This document shows, in pieces, positions 35,995 to 44,584 of a stretch of 64,000 bases of DNA (position 1 is its first letter; every line of letters starts with the position of its first letter). Made by a program: the position numbers and the translations under genes. Source of the DNA: Desulfovibrio inopinatus DSM 10711 (lineage in GTDB: Bacteria > Desulfobacterota > Desulfovibrionia > Desulfovibrionales > Desulfovibrionaceae); NCBI RefSeq assembly GCF_000429305.1, contig NZ_AUBP01000002.1:450365-514364 (forward strand). Reading direction: 5' to 3'. The notes under the pieces are model-generated. The model had not been told where the DNA came from, made no database searches, and saw nothing but the letters and a program-made list of their open reading frames with translations.

Positions 35995-36635
35995 GGTGTT
36001 GGCTTGAGTGTCATTTGGAGTTCTTTGATGGCATCATCGGTTCGGCCGGCCCATGAGAGAACACGGGCATAGCGTCTGCGTACCTGAATATCATGCGGGT
36101 GCTTGGCAAGGATTTGTTTATATTGCGCTAGAGATTCCGGATACTGTTTCATCCAGCTTAACGTATCGGCAAGTTTGAGACGCGTGGTGTCATCGTTCGG
36201 TGTGGATTGCAGGTGGCGTTTATATAATGCTGTGGCCTGTTCATATTGTTTTGTGGCCGCATAAATATCGGCAAGTACGAGCGCTGATTCGGTATCAAGC
36301 GCCGTTTGAGGAAGTGCGCGGAGCATGGTGAGTGCCCGTGTCTCATCGCCTTTCCAATAATAAACGCGGGCGAGTTCGGCTTGCACGGTGAAATCGTCCG
36401 GAGTGTCTTTGAGGAGCATTTTGTATTCGGCAATGGCTTCGTCATAGCGTTTGCTGTAGCTGAGGAGTCGCGCCAATTCGAGTCGGGCTTGTTGCGTGGT
36501 GATCTCGTCCTGGCCTGGGGCTGGCTCGGGGACGGGGGTTCCCGGTATCGGCGTTTGAGCAAACGAGTTTACTGTCGCAAGGAAGATCGACAGTACAATG
36601 GGGAGGAAAAAAGCAAACCGTTTCTGACACATCAT
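35991..36635 (-). CDS. Periplasmic TPR protein
   Basis: 214 residues with a signal peptide (1-26, cleaved after SFA), a Pro-rich linker (PIPGTPVPEPAPG) and about five TPR motifs such as KRYDEAIAEYKMLL and KQYEQATALYKRHL. It overlaps its neighbours by 4 bases on both sides (ATGA). Likely a periplasmic bridge or scaffold between the synthase and the barrel, taking the place of the BcsB-like co-polymerase, which is not encoded here (inference). Confidence 0.85.
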   Translation of the reverse strand: MMCQKRFAFFLPIVLSIFLATVNSFAQTPIPGTPVPEPAPGQDEITTQQARLELARLLSYSKRYDEAIAEYKMLLKDTPDDFTVQAELARVYYWKGDETRALTMLRALPQTALDTESALVLADIYAATKQYEQATALYKRHLQSTPNDDTTRLKLADTLSWMKQYPESLAQYKQILAKHPHDIQVRRRYARVLSWAGRTDDAIKELQMTLKPTP

Positions 36636-37351
36636 GGAGCCTCCGAAAGAATACGACGGTATTCGTTGATAGCCTGGTCAATTTTGTTTGCTGCAGTGAG
36701 AGTGCGTGCCAGCTCAAGACGAATCTGTCGGTTATCGGGGTATTGCCCAACGAGGGAACGGGCGAAGTGTTCCGCTTCATCCACTTTTCTGGCTTTGGTG
36801 AGCGTCTGTATGAGACCGATTTGAGCTGCCATATTGTGAGCGTTGGCGGTAATCAATTGACGATATATTGCCTCGGCTGCATCCAATTGGTTCAGACGGG
36901 ATAAGAGAGAAGCTTTGTGCAGAACCGCCGCTGGATTACGTTCGATGGTGGCACCGAGACGCTCAAGAAGCGCCAGGGCGGCCTGTGGCTGGCCTGCAGT
37001 ATCAAAAAGCCCGGCAAGTTGGTCTGCTTGTCCGGGTTCAATGGTCGCATTCGAGTCGAAGAATTGGTCTAGAACATTCAGTGCAGTGGCGGTGTTCTTG
37101 TGTGCAAGAGCCCAAGTGATGAGGCGTATATACGGGAGGGGACGACGGGCTCGGAGACGAACCGCCTCTTCAAAAAATGAACGCGCTTCGCGGGGATGAT
37201 TTTGTGAGAGAAGTATTTCTCCCTGACGAAAGGCAACCATTGCCGCATGATGCCATTGATAAAACCAGGTCGTAGTTCCCGCTGTGACGGCTAAAATGAC
37301 TCCATAGAGAACAAGTTGCCTTGTCGATGTTGTCATAACGCTGTCGACCAC
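36632..37351 (-). CDS. Membrane-anchored TPR protein
   Basis: 239 residues: an N-terminal membrane helix (about 12-28, QLVLYGVILAVTAGTTTWF) followed by TPR repeats such as EILLSQNHPREARSFFEEAV and NKIDQAINEYRRIL. The start is a GTG whose first base is shared with the STAS stop; an ATG five codons on (37336) is possible. It probably holds the periplasmic TPR chain to the inner membrane next to the synthase. Confidence 0.82.
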   Translation of the reverse strand: MVDSVMTTSTRQLVLYGVILAVTAGTTTWFYQWHHAAMVAFRQGEILLSQNHPREARSFFEEAVRLRARRPLPYIRLITWALAHKNTATALNVLDQFFDSNATIEPGQADQLAGLFDTAGQPQAALALLERLGATIERNPAAVLHKASLLSRLNQLDAAEAIYRQLITANAHNMAAQIGLIQTLTKARKVDEAEHFARSLVGQYPDNRQIRLELARTLTAANKIDQAINEYRRILSEAP

Positions 37352-37689
37352 TATGAAGTAAATGAATCTAGGGCATCGTCAACCGTGTTATAGATGGGAA
37401 AGATTCTGTCCATATGTGTCATTTTCAACACACTGCGGATATTGGTATTCACCCCGAATAAGGCGATACCGCCCTTTCCCTTGAGCGATCGGAGAGTGGA
37501 AATCAGCGCTCCGAGCCCGGCGGAATCAAGGAATGTGACATTGGAAAGGTTGAGCGCGAATTTGTTGTGTCCCTCGTTGATGAAATCAACAAATCGAGAT
37601 TTGACCGCATCGATATTGGAGATATCGATGCGATTTGTGTCGAATGTAACAAGACAGGCTTCGTTGCGGCAATGTTCCATGGTCAGCAT
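37351..37689 (-). CDS. STAS-domain anti-sigma-factor antagonist-like protein
   Basis: 112 residues, a single STAS domain of the SpoIIAA/SypA type. The phosphorylatable serine lies in FLDSAGLGALIS after the VTF strand. AAGGAGTAAGCC precedes the ATG. In Vibrio the STAS protein SypA, switched by phosphorylation, controls Syp polysaccharide and biofilm output; a similar post-translational switch is plausible here. No cognate kinase or PP2C phosphatase gene is in the operon. The PilZ gene ends 3 bases before its start. Confidence 0.9.
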   Translation of the reverse strand: MLTMEHCRNEACLVTFDTNRIDISNIDAVKSRFVDFINEGHNKFALNLSNVTFLDSAGLGALISTLRSLKGKGGIALFGVNTNIRSVLKMTHMDRIFPIYNTVDDALDSFTS

Positions 37690-37692
37690 GGC

Positions 37693-38568
37693 TTACTCCT
37701 TGCTCGCTTTATCTTCCGACGCCAAGTCGGATAATAATGATGTATAGAGCATGATGATGGTATTGTAATTGTAAAAAAGTCTTTTTTCCAGTTGTTTTAT
37801 AGCATTCACATATTGCGGCATGGTTCCTTGACTGAATGCCGCAACCCAAAGTTCGGCAGAAATTTCTGGCTCAATGGCTTGTCGCAAGCGTTCCAGATCA
37901 AGCAAGTAGAGATTCTCCATTGGATTCCCTGTTTCTCGCAATTCTTCAGTCATCTTCGTTAGCTCTGCGATATTTCCTTTTACCCGTCGGGCCGCATCAT
38001 CAAAGAGAAACAGGCGCAATGCATACGCGTCCTGGTGATCGAGGTCGGTAAATCGGTGCAGCACCGGGCCAAGATGTCGTAAATAGATACTGACACCGCG
38101 CTTCAGAAAAACTGTATCTTTGAATATTTTTGTCAGCAGGTTCGATGATGTATCAAAATGCGAGAGGTCGATGGTAATCCCACGTGATTCAAAGGAAATC
38201 GATACAGGATAATAGAGTGTTGCGCGTTCTTTGATCGATGCACCGCATGATATCGAATTGTTTTTGGGATCAGGGCGACTCCAAACGACTGTTCCCGTAT
38301 CGTAGACTTGGCCTGAGAATAAAAAGGGAAGATGAAAGTCAATAACATCGCCAATTGACAGATTTTCTCGTTTGAGCACCCAATTCGGAAGCTGTATTTT
38401 GAGACCATGCAAGCTGATATCTTCAATAATGTATTGAAAGACAGAGTAATCGGGCAATCGTGATCCGAGATACGGCATGACAGCAGAATCAATGGAGTAA
38501 CGGCTTTCACGTCGATCTCCCAAGGGGAGTGTTTCGCTGTTCACAGTGTTTTCTTCTCTTTTGGACAT
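37693..38568 (-). CDS. PilZ-domain c-di-GMP receptor, first gene of the exopolysaccharide operon
   Basis: 291 residues from the ATG at 38568. The PilZ domain (about 17-125) has both c-di-GMP-binding signatures: RxxxR at Arg19-Arg23 (RRESR) and DxSxxG at Asp50-Gly55 (DISLHG). The rest (about 130-290) is a helical extension of unknown kind (LTKMTEELRET, YVNAIKQLEKRLF). The synthase encoded downstream has the BcsA gating loop but no PilZ domain, so this protein is the obvious candidate to sense c-di-GMP in trans. The start is uncertain: no clear ribosome site; upstream in-frame starts reach 38709 but would overlap the divergent GH26 gene. Confidence 0.85.
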   Translation of the reverse strand: MSKREENTVNSETLPLGDRRESRYSIDSAVMPYLGSRLPDYSVFQYIIEDISLHGLKIQLPNWVLKRENLSIGDVIDFHLPFLFSGQVYDTGTVVWSRPDPKNNSISCGASIKERATLYYPVSISFESRGITIDLSHFDTSSNLLTKIFKDTVFLKRGVSIYLRHLGPVLHRFTDLDHQDAYALRLFLFDDAARRVKGNIAELTKMTEELRETGNPMENLYLLDLERLRQAIEPEISAELWVAAFSQGTMPQYVNAIKQLEKRLFYNYNTIIMLYTSLLSDLASEDKASKE

Positions 38569-38656
38569 ATGGTTACAATTATTATAAAGATTATGTTGAG
38601 TACAAGATAAAAATGACATTGCGTTGATCATCATCGCGTCGTACTGTGTATGGGTT
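38569..38656. promoter_or_regulatory. Divergent AT-rich promoter region
   Basis: 88 bases separate the PilZ and second GH26 starts. The stretch is rich in TATAAT-like words (for example TTATAAAGATTATG near 38580-38595) on both strands, so divergent promoters for the two halves of the locus are likely, but no exact pair can be assigned. Confidence 0.4.
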
Positions 38657-40108
38657 ATGAAGACCATATCATATTTCGTCTCTCTTTTTCTGTGTATAAG
38701 TGTCCTCAATACGGTTCCTTCTGCATGTGCAGAATACCCGCCAGTTCCTTCCTCCGGAATTCAATTGTGTTCCATTACCGGCGACGAGGATACTCCTGCG
38801 GACTTTAATCGCCGTGTTGGGACCAGGCATGCATTTTCTTTGGATTTCTTTTCATTTCCCGAAGTGCTTTCTGGTGAGATTGCAACACGCCTCGATTTGT
38901 TTGTCCGGCATTGTATGGCTGCGGGAGCTATCCCTCTTCTCACCCTTGAAACCAAGGGCGGATTGAACTCCTATTCTCGGGAAGACATCGAAACATTCAT
39001 CGAAACATTAGCCCAGTATGATACCCCGATACTTGTTCGGTATAACCACGAAATGAATGGTTCCTGGTATCCCTGGGGACAACAACCGACGTTGTATGTC
39101 AGTAAATTTCGTGAGTTTGCTGGGATTGCTCACGAAAATGCTGAAAATGTCGCGATGGCGTGGACGCCGGGGCAAGGGTGGGGATATCCGTACGCAGGTG
39201 GAGCGTACACCGGTTCTGTGGATTCCGATCCCGCTTTGGACACCAATTCCGATGGGGTGTTGACCAGTGCCGATGATCCTTATGCGCCGTTCTATCCAGG
39301 AGATGAGGCGGTGGATTGGGTGGGATTCAGTCTGTATCATTGGGGGAATACCGGTATGAATCGGAACGAAATTCCCACTCCGCTCAAGTGGTACCATGCC
39401 AATGGGTTTGAAGATGATGTACCGAACTTTCATGATCTTTACGCAAAAAATCGAGAGAAGCCGATGATTGTGGCTGAAACAAGCGCATTTTATGATCCCA
39501 CAGACAGCAGTGGAGGTGGAGCAGACGAATATGCGATCAAATCTGGTTGGCTCAACCAAATTTTTCATTTCGATACAAACAGCGCATACGCATTACCGAT
39601 GATACTTCCCGAGCTCAAAGCCGTGTGTTGGTTTGATCGCTTGAAATACGAAGAAGAGCTGCAGGGCGATGTGGATTGGCGTATCACCGGAAATGCTCGT
39701 GCTTTGGCAGAGTATGCAGAGATCGCAAAGAATCCTTCTGTTGTCGCATCGACACGACCGGTGGACTATATTGAATCGGTTCATGCTCCATCGTCTATTG
39801 TGCCCGGCCAGCGTGTAACGGTTGAAGTTCGCGCTGAAACAAGCCAGCCTCGGAAGCTGAAGGTGAATCTCCTTACCTACCCGGAATATCGGTATATTAC
39901 AGGGGCTTCCCATTCTGTAGAAGCTGGGCAGCATGATCTTGTCTTTACACTCAATGTCCCGACCGAATATGTTGCGGAACATGCGGTTTTTGACGTGTTG
40001 CTTCTCCCGCTGGATTCGCCAGATTCGTCTGCACTTGATCACGTGCAACCCAACGTATCACTGGGCGTCCCGTCGCTTCTGCCCATTTTGCTTCTTGTGG
40101 TGTCATGA
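38657..40108 (+). CDS. Secreted GH26-type glycanase with C-terminal extension
   Basis: 483 residues. Signal peptide (1-25, ending ACA). Catalytic Glu132 in RYNHEMNGSWYPWG and Glu274 in IVAETSAFYD match GH26. An EF-hand-like calcium loop DTNSDGVLTSADD (about 195-207) is inserted between them, which is atypical for the family. Residues from about 385 form a beta-rich, Ig-like module (VTVEVRAETSQP), and the last 12 residues are hydrophobic (LLPILLLVV), a possible membrane tether. I start at the ATG at 38657 because it begins a proper signal peptide; an upstream in-frame ATG at 38624 is possible. Divergent to the exopolysaccharide operon, so probably a second enzyme acting on the same polymer. 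Confidence 0.85.
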   Translation: MKTISYFVSLFLCISVLNTVPSACAEYPPVPSSGIQLCSITGDEDTPADFNRRVGTRHAFSLDFFSFPEVLSGEIATRLDLFVRHCMAAGAIPLLTLETKGGLNSYSREDIETFIETLAQYDTPILVRYNHEMNGSWYPWGQQPTLYVSKFREFAGIAHENAENVAMAWTPGQGWGYPYAGGAYTGSVDSDPALDTNSDGVLTSADDPYAPFYPGDEAVDWVGFSLYHWGNTGMNRNEIPTPLKWYHANGFEDDVPNFHDLYAKNREKPMIVAETSAFYDPTDSSGGGADEYAIKSGWLNQIFHFDTNSAYALPMILPELKAVCWFDRLKYEEELQGDVDWRITGNARALAEYAEIAKNPSVVASTRPVDYIESVHAPSSIVPGQRVTVEVRAETSQPRKLKVNLLTYPEYRYITGASHSVEAGQHDLVFTLNVPTEYVAEHAVFDVLLLPLDSPDSSALDHVQPNVSLGVPSLLPILLLVVS

Positions 40109-40197
40109 AAAGGCCGAGTCTGGCTTTTCAATGTCAACGGGAAGGGCTATCATAGAACATTCATCAATATAACGGTCTTGCAAATGGAGTAAACAAA

Positions 40198-40536
40198 ATG
40201 GAATTTGTCGACACGATCGAACGGTTGACGGTGTATTGTGGAGAAAGACACCATGTGGACGGTAAGCCTACCTATGAATACATTGTCGAAGAGGCTCGGC
40301 GTCGAGGTTTGGCTGGAGCAACGGTGTACCGTGGTATGATGGGATTTGGTGGACACAGTCTTATTCATACAGCCAAAGTGTTGCGTTTGTCTGAAGATCT
40401 GCCCATAACCGTTGAGATTGTTGATGAAGCCGATAAGATTGAAGAATTCATCGATTTTCTGGAGGGAGTTGTCCACAATGGAGCCATTGTGTGTGAATCG
40501 GTACGGGCAAAAATCTTTCATCCAGTTGAAAAATGA
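40198..40536 (+). CDS. DUF190 (PII-like fold) protein
   Basis: 112 residues of the DUF190 family, small trimeric PII-like proteins: ERLTVYCGERHHVDGKPTYEYIV, GATVYRGMMGFG and LPITVEIVDEADKI are characteristic. Often found beside CrcB fluoride channels; no crcB is here. GGAG lies 8 bases before the ATG. Its ligand is unknown. Between the GH26 and diguanylate cyclase genes, so it may belong to their regulation or simply be a bystander. Confidence 0.88.
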   Translation: MEFVDTIERLTVYCGERHHVDGKPTYEYIVEEARRRGLAGATVYRGMMGFGGHSLIHTAKVLRLSEDLPITVEIVDEADKIEEFIDFLEGVVHNGAIVCESVRAKIFHPVEK

Positions 40537-40636
40537 ACCCAACCTGCGCATCCTGCCTTGCGGCAGAGAATATTTTGTGAAATAGAATACAATCTGTTTT
40601 CTGCTGCATGAAACTTTTGGCACGGGATGCTGTTAT

Positions 40637-42799
40637 ATGTCTCGTTTTATTCGAAGTCGTCATTTTCAAGTCTTTGTGATCGTACTCAATTGTACGTTTA
40701 TTCTTTTCGTGGCTTATATGTTCGAACAATTGGAACGTCGCAACTATGAACAACGCTTGCGTACTGAGGTAAACGATCAGGCGTCCGCATTACGTATGCG
40801 TCTTGAATCAGCGTTGATGACTCGTCTTCACGTCGCTGAATGGCTTCGAGAGTATGTTGCCAGGCATAGTGATATCAGCCAGGACGACTTTGCTCTTCTC
40901 GCCCAAGACACATTGGCTGACCATCCCGGAATCAATACGGTACAGCTTGCCAGAGATGGAGTTGTTACACACGTTTACCCAAAGGAAGGGAACGAATCCG
41001 TTCTCGGTCTTGATATCTTGCACGGTCTGCCTAAAGATCAACAGCCCGCAGTCTCCTCGGCAATGCAGTCTTCACGTCCATTTCTTGCCGGGCCGGTCGA
41101 CCTTGTACAAGGGGGAAAATCATTTATTGTACGCACCCCCGTCTATTTGAAAGACGCACAACAAGACGGGAAGAAACCTCAGTTTTGGGGGCTTGTAACC
41201 TTGTTGTTTTCTCCCCTGCAGTTGTTTGACGAGGCCGGCCTTGGAAAAAATGATCATCTGGCAGTCGCTCTTCGTGGAAAAGACAGTCGCGGTGAAAAGG
41301 GTGATGTTTTTTACGGTCCTCCCGAAATCTTTCAATTGAATAGTATTCGTACAGATATTCCTTTGCCCTCAGGGAAGTGGAATCTCGCCGTCATGCCAAA
41401 AGATGGGTTTTCCTCTTTTCCTCTGGTATGGCATATTTTTCTCAGCGGGGTATTGGTTGCCTTTATTTCAAGTTGGCTTTTGTACTTGCTTTTACGCAGG
41501 CCGGAAGAACTTCGCCAGGCAATAGACAGGGCCACGGAGGCCTTAGCAGAAAGCGAAAAGAAGTTTCGGGGTATCTTTGAAAACGCTGTGCATGGTATCT
41601 TTCAAACCACACCGGAAGGATCGTTTATTACCATTAATCCCGCTATGGCCACCATCTTGGGGTATACTGACAAGCGCCATTTTCTGATTGAAGCCGGCAC
41701 ACTCTGTGATCTTTTTTACGACTCCAATATGGCGTTGAGTTGTATGGAGAATCTGAATGCACACAATGTCATGACTGTAGAAGCTCGCCTTCATTCTAAG
41801 GTCGGCAGAACAATCTGGACACGTATTACGGCATGGTCGGTCAAAACTGATTTGGGGGAGATTGTTGGCATCGAAGGTATGGTCGATGATATTACAAGTA
41901 AGAAGCAAGATGAAATGCGACTCAAATTATTTGAGAAGGTTTTTGACAATTCTTTAGATGGTATTGTCGTGACGGATGACAATGCATCCATTCTGGCTGT
42001 GAATAAGGCTTTTACCCGCATCACTGGGTATGACCGTGAAGAAGTTATCGGAAAAGAACCTTCACTGCTGAAATCCGGAAGCCATGATGATTTCTTCTAT
42101 AGAGCCATGTGGGAACAACTGCAGCGTGAAGGTCTATGGGAAGGAGAGATTTGGAATCGGCGCAAGAATGGAGAAATTTATCCAGAATGGCTGTCTATCA
42201 GTGCTATTCGTGAAAATGGGCAAATTGCACAGTTTGTGGCAATTTTTCACGACATTAGTGACATCAAAGATCAGGAAGAGCGCATTCGCCATCAAGCCTT
42301 TCACGATGGGCTTACCGGTCTGCCGAACCGATTGTTACTGGATGACCGGCTTGAAGTCGCGTTGTTGCAATCGAGTCGAGCCAAAGTTCGTACGGCCTTG
42401 CTTTTTCTCGACTTGGACGATTTCAAGATGATCAATGATACGATGGGACATGCTGTGGGAGATAAGGTACTTGTGCACGTTGCGAATTGTTTGCGGTTCA
42501 GTGTGCGTGACTCCGATACGGTTTGTCGCCTTGGTGGTGATGAATTTGTCCTGCTTCTCCCGGATGTTGTCTATGAATCAGACATTGATCATGTTGTAGA
42601 ACGCATTCTCACGTCATTCGGTGGTGGGGTTGAAATTAATGGGCATCGAATCCCACTCAGCACAAGTATTGGCATCAGTATCTATCCTGACAATGCTCAA
42701 ACAGCCAAAGAACTGCTCGAAGCAGCCGATACCGCAATGTATGAAGCCAAAGCGCTTGGCAAGAATGCGTGTGTTCGTTTTTCGGAGATGTACGAATAG
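40637..42799 (+). CDS. Membrane diguanylate cyclase (CHASE-PAS-PAS-GGDEF)
   Basis: 720 residues. TM1 (about 12-30), periplasmic CHASE1-like sensor (about 40-265, DHPGINTVQLARDGVVTHVYP), TM2 (about 268-288), two PAS domains (about 310-420 and 430-545) and GGDEF (about 555-718). The catalytic motif is intact, RLGGDEFVLLLP, and an RxxD inhibitory site (RDSD) lies five residues before it. It therefore makes c-di-GMP from GTP in response to an external ligand, with product inhibition. Its place next to a PilZ-controlled exopolysaccharide locus suggests it feeds that system. No strong ribosome site. Confidence 0.94.
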   Translation: MSRFIRSRHFQVFVIVLNCTFILFVAYMFEQLERRNYEQRLRTEVNDQASALRMRLESALMTRLHVAEWLREYVARHSDISQDDFALLAQDTLADHPGINTVQLARDGVVTHVYPKEGNESVLGLDILHGLPKDQQPAVSSAMQSSRPFLAGPVDLVQGGKSFIVRTPVYLKDAQQDGKKPQFWGLVTLLFSPLQLFDEAGLGKNDHLAVALRGKDSRGEKGDVFYGPPEIFQLNSIRTDIPLPSGKWNLAVMPKDGFSSFPLVWHIFLSGVLVAFISSWLLYLLLRRPEELRQAIDRATEALAESEKKFRGIFENAVHGIFQTTPEGSFITINPAMATILGYTDKRHFLIEAGTLCDLFYDSNMALSCMENLNAHNVMTVEARLHSKVGRTIWTRITAWSVKTDLGEIVGIEGMVDDITSKKQDEMRLKLFEKVFDNSLDGIVVTDDNASILAVNKAFTRITGYDREEVIGKEPSLLKSGSHDDFFYRAMWEQLQREGLWEGEIWNRRKNGEIYPEWLSISAIRENGQIAQFVAIFHDISDIKDQEERIRHQAFHDGLTGLPNRLLLDDRLEVALLQSSRAKVRTALLFLDLDDFKMINDTMGHAVGDKVLVHVANCLRFSVRDSDTVCRLGGDEFVLLLPDVVYESDIDHVVERILTSFGGGVEINGHRIPLSTSIGISIYPDNAQTAKELLEAADTAMYEAKALGKNACVRFSEMYE

Positions 42800-42826
42800 T
42801 ATTCGGGGACTTTACTCTGTTTCATA

Positions 42827-42874
42827 CGAGACAAAAAAAGGCGGGACCATTCGGCCCCGCCTTTTTTTGTCTCG
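42827..42874. terminator. Bidirectional terminator between diguanylate cyclase and FG-GAP genes
   Basis: Perfect 19-base arms, CGAGAC-A7-GGCGGG against CCCGCC-T7-GTCTCG, around a 10-base loop. It serves both convergent genes. Confidence 0.93.
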
Positions 42875-42886
42875 TCGTTTTTCTTG

Positions 42887-44503
42887 CTATTCTTGCGCGG
42901 GTTCAACGTTGGAATACCCTGTTGCATTGGGGTCCGAATCGGTATTCAGGTCGTAGGCATAGATGACGGTTCGGCTTTTGCCGAATCCGGATGGACCAGG
43001 ATACGTATTCACAGCGACAACCAATTGTTTTTCGCCGTCGTTATCAATGTCAGCCAGAGTGTAACCGGTGACGGTGCCTTTGATGCGGCGTGTTTTCCAC
43101 ATCAAGTTGAGACCAACTCCATCCCAATACATGGCGTGGATTTCACCTTGGGCGAAGCTGCGGAAGTTTTCAAAAAACTGGGCCGCTACCGATATGTTTT
43201 TGTTGACCAAAAGCTCATACCGGTTGTCTTTGTCGAGGTTGGCAACCAATAAGGGCAGCGGGACATAATAGTATGTCCACAGGTAGTCGGCATCGGGTTT
43301 ATCCATGGGGGCCATGAGATCGTCAAACTGTAAACCGATAGCCGAACCGGCATATTTTTCTTCGGTTTCAGCCATGAGTTCTCCGCTTGAGGTGTACACA
43401 ACAAGACGGTCATTGTTGTTGACGAGGATAACTTTATAGCCCGATTCTTCCGGGTAGAAAGCGAAGTTGAACGGATTCGCCTTTCTTGGCAGGTTGACTT
43501 TCGACGAGGCCTGCACGGTCCCGCCCGAGTAAATCATTTCATAAATTCCCTCCTGGAAGAGATCACGAGGGTGGCTTTTGCCACCGACCAGTGAACGGCT
43601 GAACTCGGGGGGAACAGGGGCTACGGTCAAAAAGTATTTGATGCGGTCGGCTTTGACTACAAGCTTACCGTTTTCGTAGCTCAGAATAAGGGATGCAGCT
43701 TCTTTATTGATATAGCCGGCAACAATGATTTCCGATCTGCCATCCTTGTTCAAGTCGAACAGGTCGACGTGGAGCAGCATAAGATTGGGGGAAGTCTCGT
43801 AATCGGCCAGGGGCTTGAGCTGTCGATCTGAGTATGTGAAGGCGTGGATACCATCCTGTCCCATGAGGATGGTTTCATTGTTGCCGTCACCGGTGATGTC
43901 ACCCACGGCGACGCCAAACGAGGGGAAACGCAAGCTCTGGCTCCGCCAACGGCCCGGCGTGTCCGGTCCTTGAACATACCGGAAACGAGGGTTGAGGTAG
44001 GGGTTGGCGCCCAGCTCACCTTCCGTTGCATTGACCACGAAATTCGGGTTCATGGGAGCTTGGCCCGTTTTGGCGCTGGCTGCATTGGCGCTCCCCGGTT
44101 TGGCCGGGCGTTTGAAAATCTTAGCATTGATATTGTCGGCCACTCCTTCCATAGCAGGAATGAGACCGTCAAGTTTTGCTTTGGTGGATTGCGGCCAGCT
44201 CTGTCCGTCAGGTCCGGAAACGGTGGCATCGACACTGGCTATGTTGCCCGAAATCGTCACCGATCCTGAGACTTTATAGTCGGCTTTCGCGTTGTCGGCC
44301 ACAGGTTGGAAGTGGTTTGTCCAGGTCAGGCGCGAGTTGAGCATGCTCTTTATGCCCTGACTCAGGTATTGATATTTCTCAGGGCCGTGGACTGCGAAGG
44401 GTTCCACCGTAAAGGTCTTTACGTCCGCTGCGAGGGCACATATGGCCGAGAGGACCGTGGCCAGGCAGAGGAGACCCGTTATCGACATTTTTCTGATGTT
44501 CAT
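42887..44503 (-). CDS. Exported FG-GAP/VCBS-repeat protein
   Basis: 538 residues with a signal peptide (1-26, ending ALA). The N-terminal part (about 27-135) resembles a lipoprotein/LpoB- or TolB-N-like domain that detects envelope components (VEPFAVHGPEKYQYLSQGI). After a Pro/Ala linker come beta-propeller FG-GAP repeats with calcium loops: DITGDGNNETI, DLNKDGRSEII and DIDNDGEKQLVV. AAGGAG precedes the ATG. Likely a periplasmic or surface protein; binding partner unknown. Confidence 0.85.
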   Translation of the reverse strand: MNIRKMSITGLLCLATVLSAICALAADVKTFTVEPFAVHGPEKYQYLSQGIKSMLNSRLTWTNHFQPVADNAKADYKVSGSVTISGNIASVDATVSGPDGQSWPQSTKAKLDGLIPAMEGVADNINAKIFKRPAKPGSANAASAKTGQAPMNPNFVVNATEGELGANPYLNPRFRYVQGPDTPGRWRSQSLRFPSFGVAVGDITGDGNNETILMGQDGIHAFTYSDRQLKPLADYETSPNLMLLHVDLFDLNKDGRSEIIVAGYINKEAASLILSYENGKLVVKADRIKYFLTVAPVPPEFSRSLVGGKSHPRDLFQEGIYEMIYSGGTVQASSKVNLPRKANPFNFAFYPEESGYKVILVNNNDRLVVYTSSGELMAETEEKYAGSAIGLQFDDLMAPMDKPDADYLWTYYYVPLPLLVANLDKDNRYELLVNKNISVAAQFFENFRSFAQGEIHAMYWDGVGLNLMWKTRRIKGTVTGYTLADIDNDGEKQLVVAVNTYPGPSGFGKSRTVIYAYDLNTDSDPNATGYSNVEPAQE

Positions 44504-44584
44504 GCAAATCTCCTTGAAAAGAAGCGTCGGGCCGTGGCCCGAAAACTCATTTCACACAAGCGAAATGGGGGTTACGGTAGCAAT

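Noticed and set aside
40109..40197. Fluoride riboswitch before the DUF190 gene
   Set aside because: DUF190 genes often neighbour crcB, but the short leader has no fluoride-riboswitch core and no crcB is here.
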